Part shown: positions 62,190 to 64,000 of the stretch, in pieces
Layout of the letters: each line of letters begins with the position of its first letter
Position numbering within the stretch: position 1 is the first letter of the stretch
NCBI GenBank assembly: GCA_950106755.1
Contig: CATNNA010000010.1
Span: forward strand, 496,001 to 560,000
Source of the DNA: Climacium dendroides
Taxonomy: Eukaryota; Streptophyta; Bryopsida; Hypnales; Climaciaceae
Length of the DNA: 64,000 bases
Reading direction: 5' to 3'
The notes under the pieces: model-generated
What the model was told of the DNA's origin: nothing
What the model saw: only the letters and a program-made list of their open reading frames with translations
Databases searched by the model: none
Program-made: the position numbers and the translations under genes

Positions 62190-64000
62190 AAAAGTATAGC
62201 GAAGCAATAGGGTTCTCTTAAACTTCATTCCTCCATGAATCCTAATTATTTCGAAGATTTGCAACTTATGTGTTATGTTTTCGGACAGGCATCTAGGTCA
62301 AAACGATATAATTTATTGGTTTGGTTTCTATTAAATACAGCATGATTTTTAGAGTCTCCTTTTTTTAAAACCCATTTCACTTACAAAAGTGTGGGGAAGC
62401 AATAGGGTTCTCTTAAACTTCATTTTTCCATGAATCCTAATTATTTCGAAGATTTACAACTTATGTGTTATGTTTTCGGACAGGCTTCCACGTCAAAACG
62501 ATATAATTTATCGGTTTGGTTTCTATTAAATACAGCATGATTTTTAGAGTCTCCTTTTTTTAAAACCCATTTCACTTACAAAAGTGTGGGGAAGCAATAG
62601 GGTTCTCTTAAACTTCATTCCTCCATGAATCCTAATTATTTCGAAGATTTGCAACTTATGTGTTATGTTTTCGGACAGGCTTCCACGTCAAAACGATATA
62701 ATTTATCGGTTTCGTTTCTATTAAATACAGCATGATTTTTAGAGTCTCCTCTTTTTAAAACCCATTTCACTTACAAAAGTGTGGGGAAGCAATAGGGTTC
62801 TCTTAAACTTCATTTTTCCATGAATCCTAATTATTTCGAAGATTTGCAACTTATGTGTTATGTTTTCGGACATGATTCCACGTCAAAACGATATAATTTA
62901 TCGGTTTGGTTTCTATTAAATACAGCATGATTTTTAGAGTCTCCTTTTTTTAAAACCCATTTCACTTACAAAAGTGTGGGGAAGCAATAGGGTTCTCTTA
63001 AACTTCATTTTTCCATGAATCCTAATTATTTCGAAGATTTGCAACTTATGTGTTATGTTTTCGGACAGGCATCTACGTCAAAACGATATAATTTATTGGT
63101 TTGGTTTCTATTAAATACAGCATGATTTTTAGAGTCTCCTTTTTTTAAAACCCATTTCACTTACAAAAGTGTGGGGAAGCAATAGGGTTCTCTTAAACTT
63201 CATTTTTCCATGAATCCTAATTATTTCGAAGATTTACAACTTATGTGTTATGTTTTCGGACAGGCTTCCACGTCAAAACGATATAATTTATCGGTTTGGT
63301 TTCTATTAAATACAGCATGATTTTTAGAGTCTCCTTTTTTTAAAACCCATTTCACTTACAAAAGTGTGGGGAAGCAATAGGGTTCTCTTAAACTACATTC
63401 CTCCATGAATCCTAATTATTTCGAAGATTTGCAACTTATGTGTTATGTTTTCGGACAGGCTTCCACGTCAAAACGATATAATTTATCGGTTTGGTTTCTA
63501 TTAAATACAGCATGATTTTTAGAGTCTCCTCTTTTTAAAACCCATTTCACTTACCAAAGTATAGGGAAGCAATAGGGTTCTCTTAAACTTCATTTTTCCA
63601 TGAATCCTAATTATTTCGAAGATTTGCAACTTGTGTGTTATGTTTTCGGACAGGCTTCCACGTCAAAACGATATAATTTATTGGTTTGGTTTCTATTAAA
63701 TACAACATGATTTTTAGAGTCTTCTTTTTTTAAAACCCATTTCACTTGGAAAAGTGTGGGGAAGCAATAGGGTTCTCTTAAACTTCATTTTTCCATGAAT
63801 CCTAATTATTTCGAAGATTTGCAACTTATGTGTTATGTTTTCGGACAGGCTTCCACGTCAAAACGATATAATTTATCGGTTTGGTTTCTATTAAATACAG
63901 CATGATTTTTAGAGTCTCCTTTTTTTAAAACCCATTTCACTTACAAAAGTGTGGGGAAGCAATAGGGTTCTCTTAAACTTCATTTTTCCATGAATCCTAA
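62190..64000. repeat. Right end of window: nine monomers and one partial monomer
   Basis: Order: gtatagcga with aggcatctagg (62190), gatttacaac/ggcttcc (62385), c (62580), tgattccacg (62775), aggcatctacg (62970), gatttacaac/ggcttcc (63165), c with aactacattcc (63360), d with tacaacatg (63555), cttgg unit with aattattt (63750), and 56 bases of the next monomer from 63945. The aggcatct words at 62281 and 63061 are 780 bp apart, indicating another 4-monomer repeat. The array continues past the window. Confidence 0.85.

Larger units (their letters stand above)
1..64000. repeat. Satellite DNA array, ~195-bp monomer, 328 complete head-to-tail copies
   Basis: The same ~195-base sequence recurs from the first to the last base, always in one orientation and with no insertion of other sequence. 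Monomer starts (aaaagt, or a one-base variant of its first base) fall at 1, 196, 390, 585, 780 and so on to 63945. Copies differ at a limited set of sites, so adjacent monomers are recognisable types while distant blocks repeat those types in order. The unit is about 32% GC. Length, uniform direction and HOR structure match what is known of centromeric or pericentromeric satellites of eukaryotes, where monomers are often near nucleosome-repeat length. That location is inferred, since no flanking sequence is visible. The array runs off both ends of the window. I do not recognise the family or species. Confidence 0.98.

Noticed and set aside
1..64000. CRISPR array
   Set aside because: Regular repeats are present, but there are no unique spacers: the entire 195-bp period is repeated, and the unit is far longer than a CRISPR repeat.
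1..64000. CENP-B box in the monomer
   Set aside because: I compared the ttcg-containing stretches (ttcgaagat and ttcggacat) and their reverse complements with the known NTTCGNNNNANNCGGGN pattern. The required A and CGGG positions do not match in any monomer type examined.
1..64000. Telomeric or subtelomeric repeat tract
   Set aside because: tagggtt occurs once per 195 bp and never as consecutive heptamers, so this is not a telomere repeat tract.
1..64000. LTR retrotransposon or other transposon inserted in the array
   Set aside because: Monomer starts stay on a 195-bp register (apart from 26 one-base indels) over the full window, leaving no room for an inserted element, target-site duplication or terminal repeats.
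1..64000. Tandem rRNA, 5S or tRNA gene cluster
   Set aside because: The 195-bp unit contains no stretch I recognise as 5S rRNA internal control regions, tRNA A/B boxes or conserved large rRNA sequence, and it is too AT-rich for those genes.
1..64000. tataattta as a promoter TATA box in each monomer
   Set aside because: A TATA-like word in a repeat of about 68% AT is expected by chance. There is no associated reading frame or other promoter element to support it.

Overview
The whole 64 kb window is one uninterrupted satellite DNA array. It is built from head-to-tail copies of a monomer of about 195 bp (about 32% GC), all in the same orientation. I count 328 complete monomers (1-63944) and one partial monomer (63945-64000). 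Nothing else is present that I can support: no gene, RNA gene, transposon, CRISPR array or unique sequence. The bookkeeping closes exactly: 328 x 195 = 63960, and the 16-base shortfall equals 21 one-base deletions minus 5 one-base insertions that I located by eye. The array fits a eukaryotic chromosome, most likely centromeric or pericentromeric heterochromatin. A plant is my first guess from monomer length and style, but an animal (for example an insect) is possible. I do not recognise the monomer family, so I name no species or satellite.

Monomer types used below, with diagnostic words: a (gtgtgg, tgattccccg, ctcctctttt); b (gtatagg, gatttacaac, ccacgtg; b' has ccacgtc); c (cattcctcc, aggcttcc, tatcgg); d (starts taccaaag, cttgtgtg); e (starts cttggaaaag, aattgttt, aggcttcc); f (starts cttgg, aattgttt, tgattccccg, gatgtaat); g (gtatggg, gcaac, tgattccccg, ctcctctttt); h (cttacacttc, gatttacaac). 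Neighbouring monomers differ at these sites, while whole blocks of several monomers recur almost unchanged. This is a higher-order repeat (HOR) organisation.

Layout. 1-24558: HOR order a-b-c-d-e-f-g-b'-h, best seen as a 9-mer at 2925-4678, then shuffled and partly duplicated (4-mer tandem at 8576-10135; 9-mer and 10-mer units at 13838-18709; 2-mer tandem at 19295-20074). 24559-35669: a 24-monomer (4678 bp) segment duplicated in tandem, with a further 9-monomer (1755 bp) duplication nested in the second copy. 35670-40929: 7-mer and 9-mer units. 40930-53024: a different subfamily with types d and e missing and four recurring 'anchor' modules, including five 196-bp monomers. 53025-54584: four near-identical 390-bp dimers. 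54585-63944: types d and e return, with recent 8-mer, 4-mer, 6-mer and 3-mer tandem duplications.

The main biological content is a record of unequal exchange. Several duplication or deletion junctions fall inside a monomer and leave a chimeric 195-bp unit, so the register is kept. I found no hidden gene system; the notable features are the nested duplication history, the chimeric junctions and the subfamily switch.
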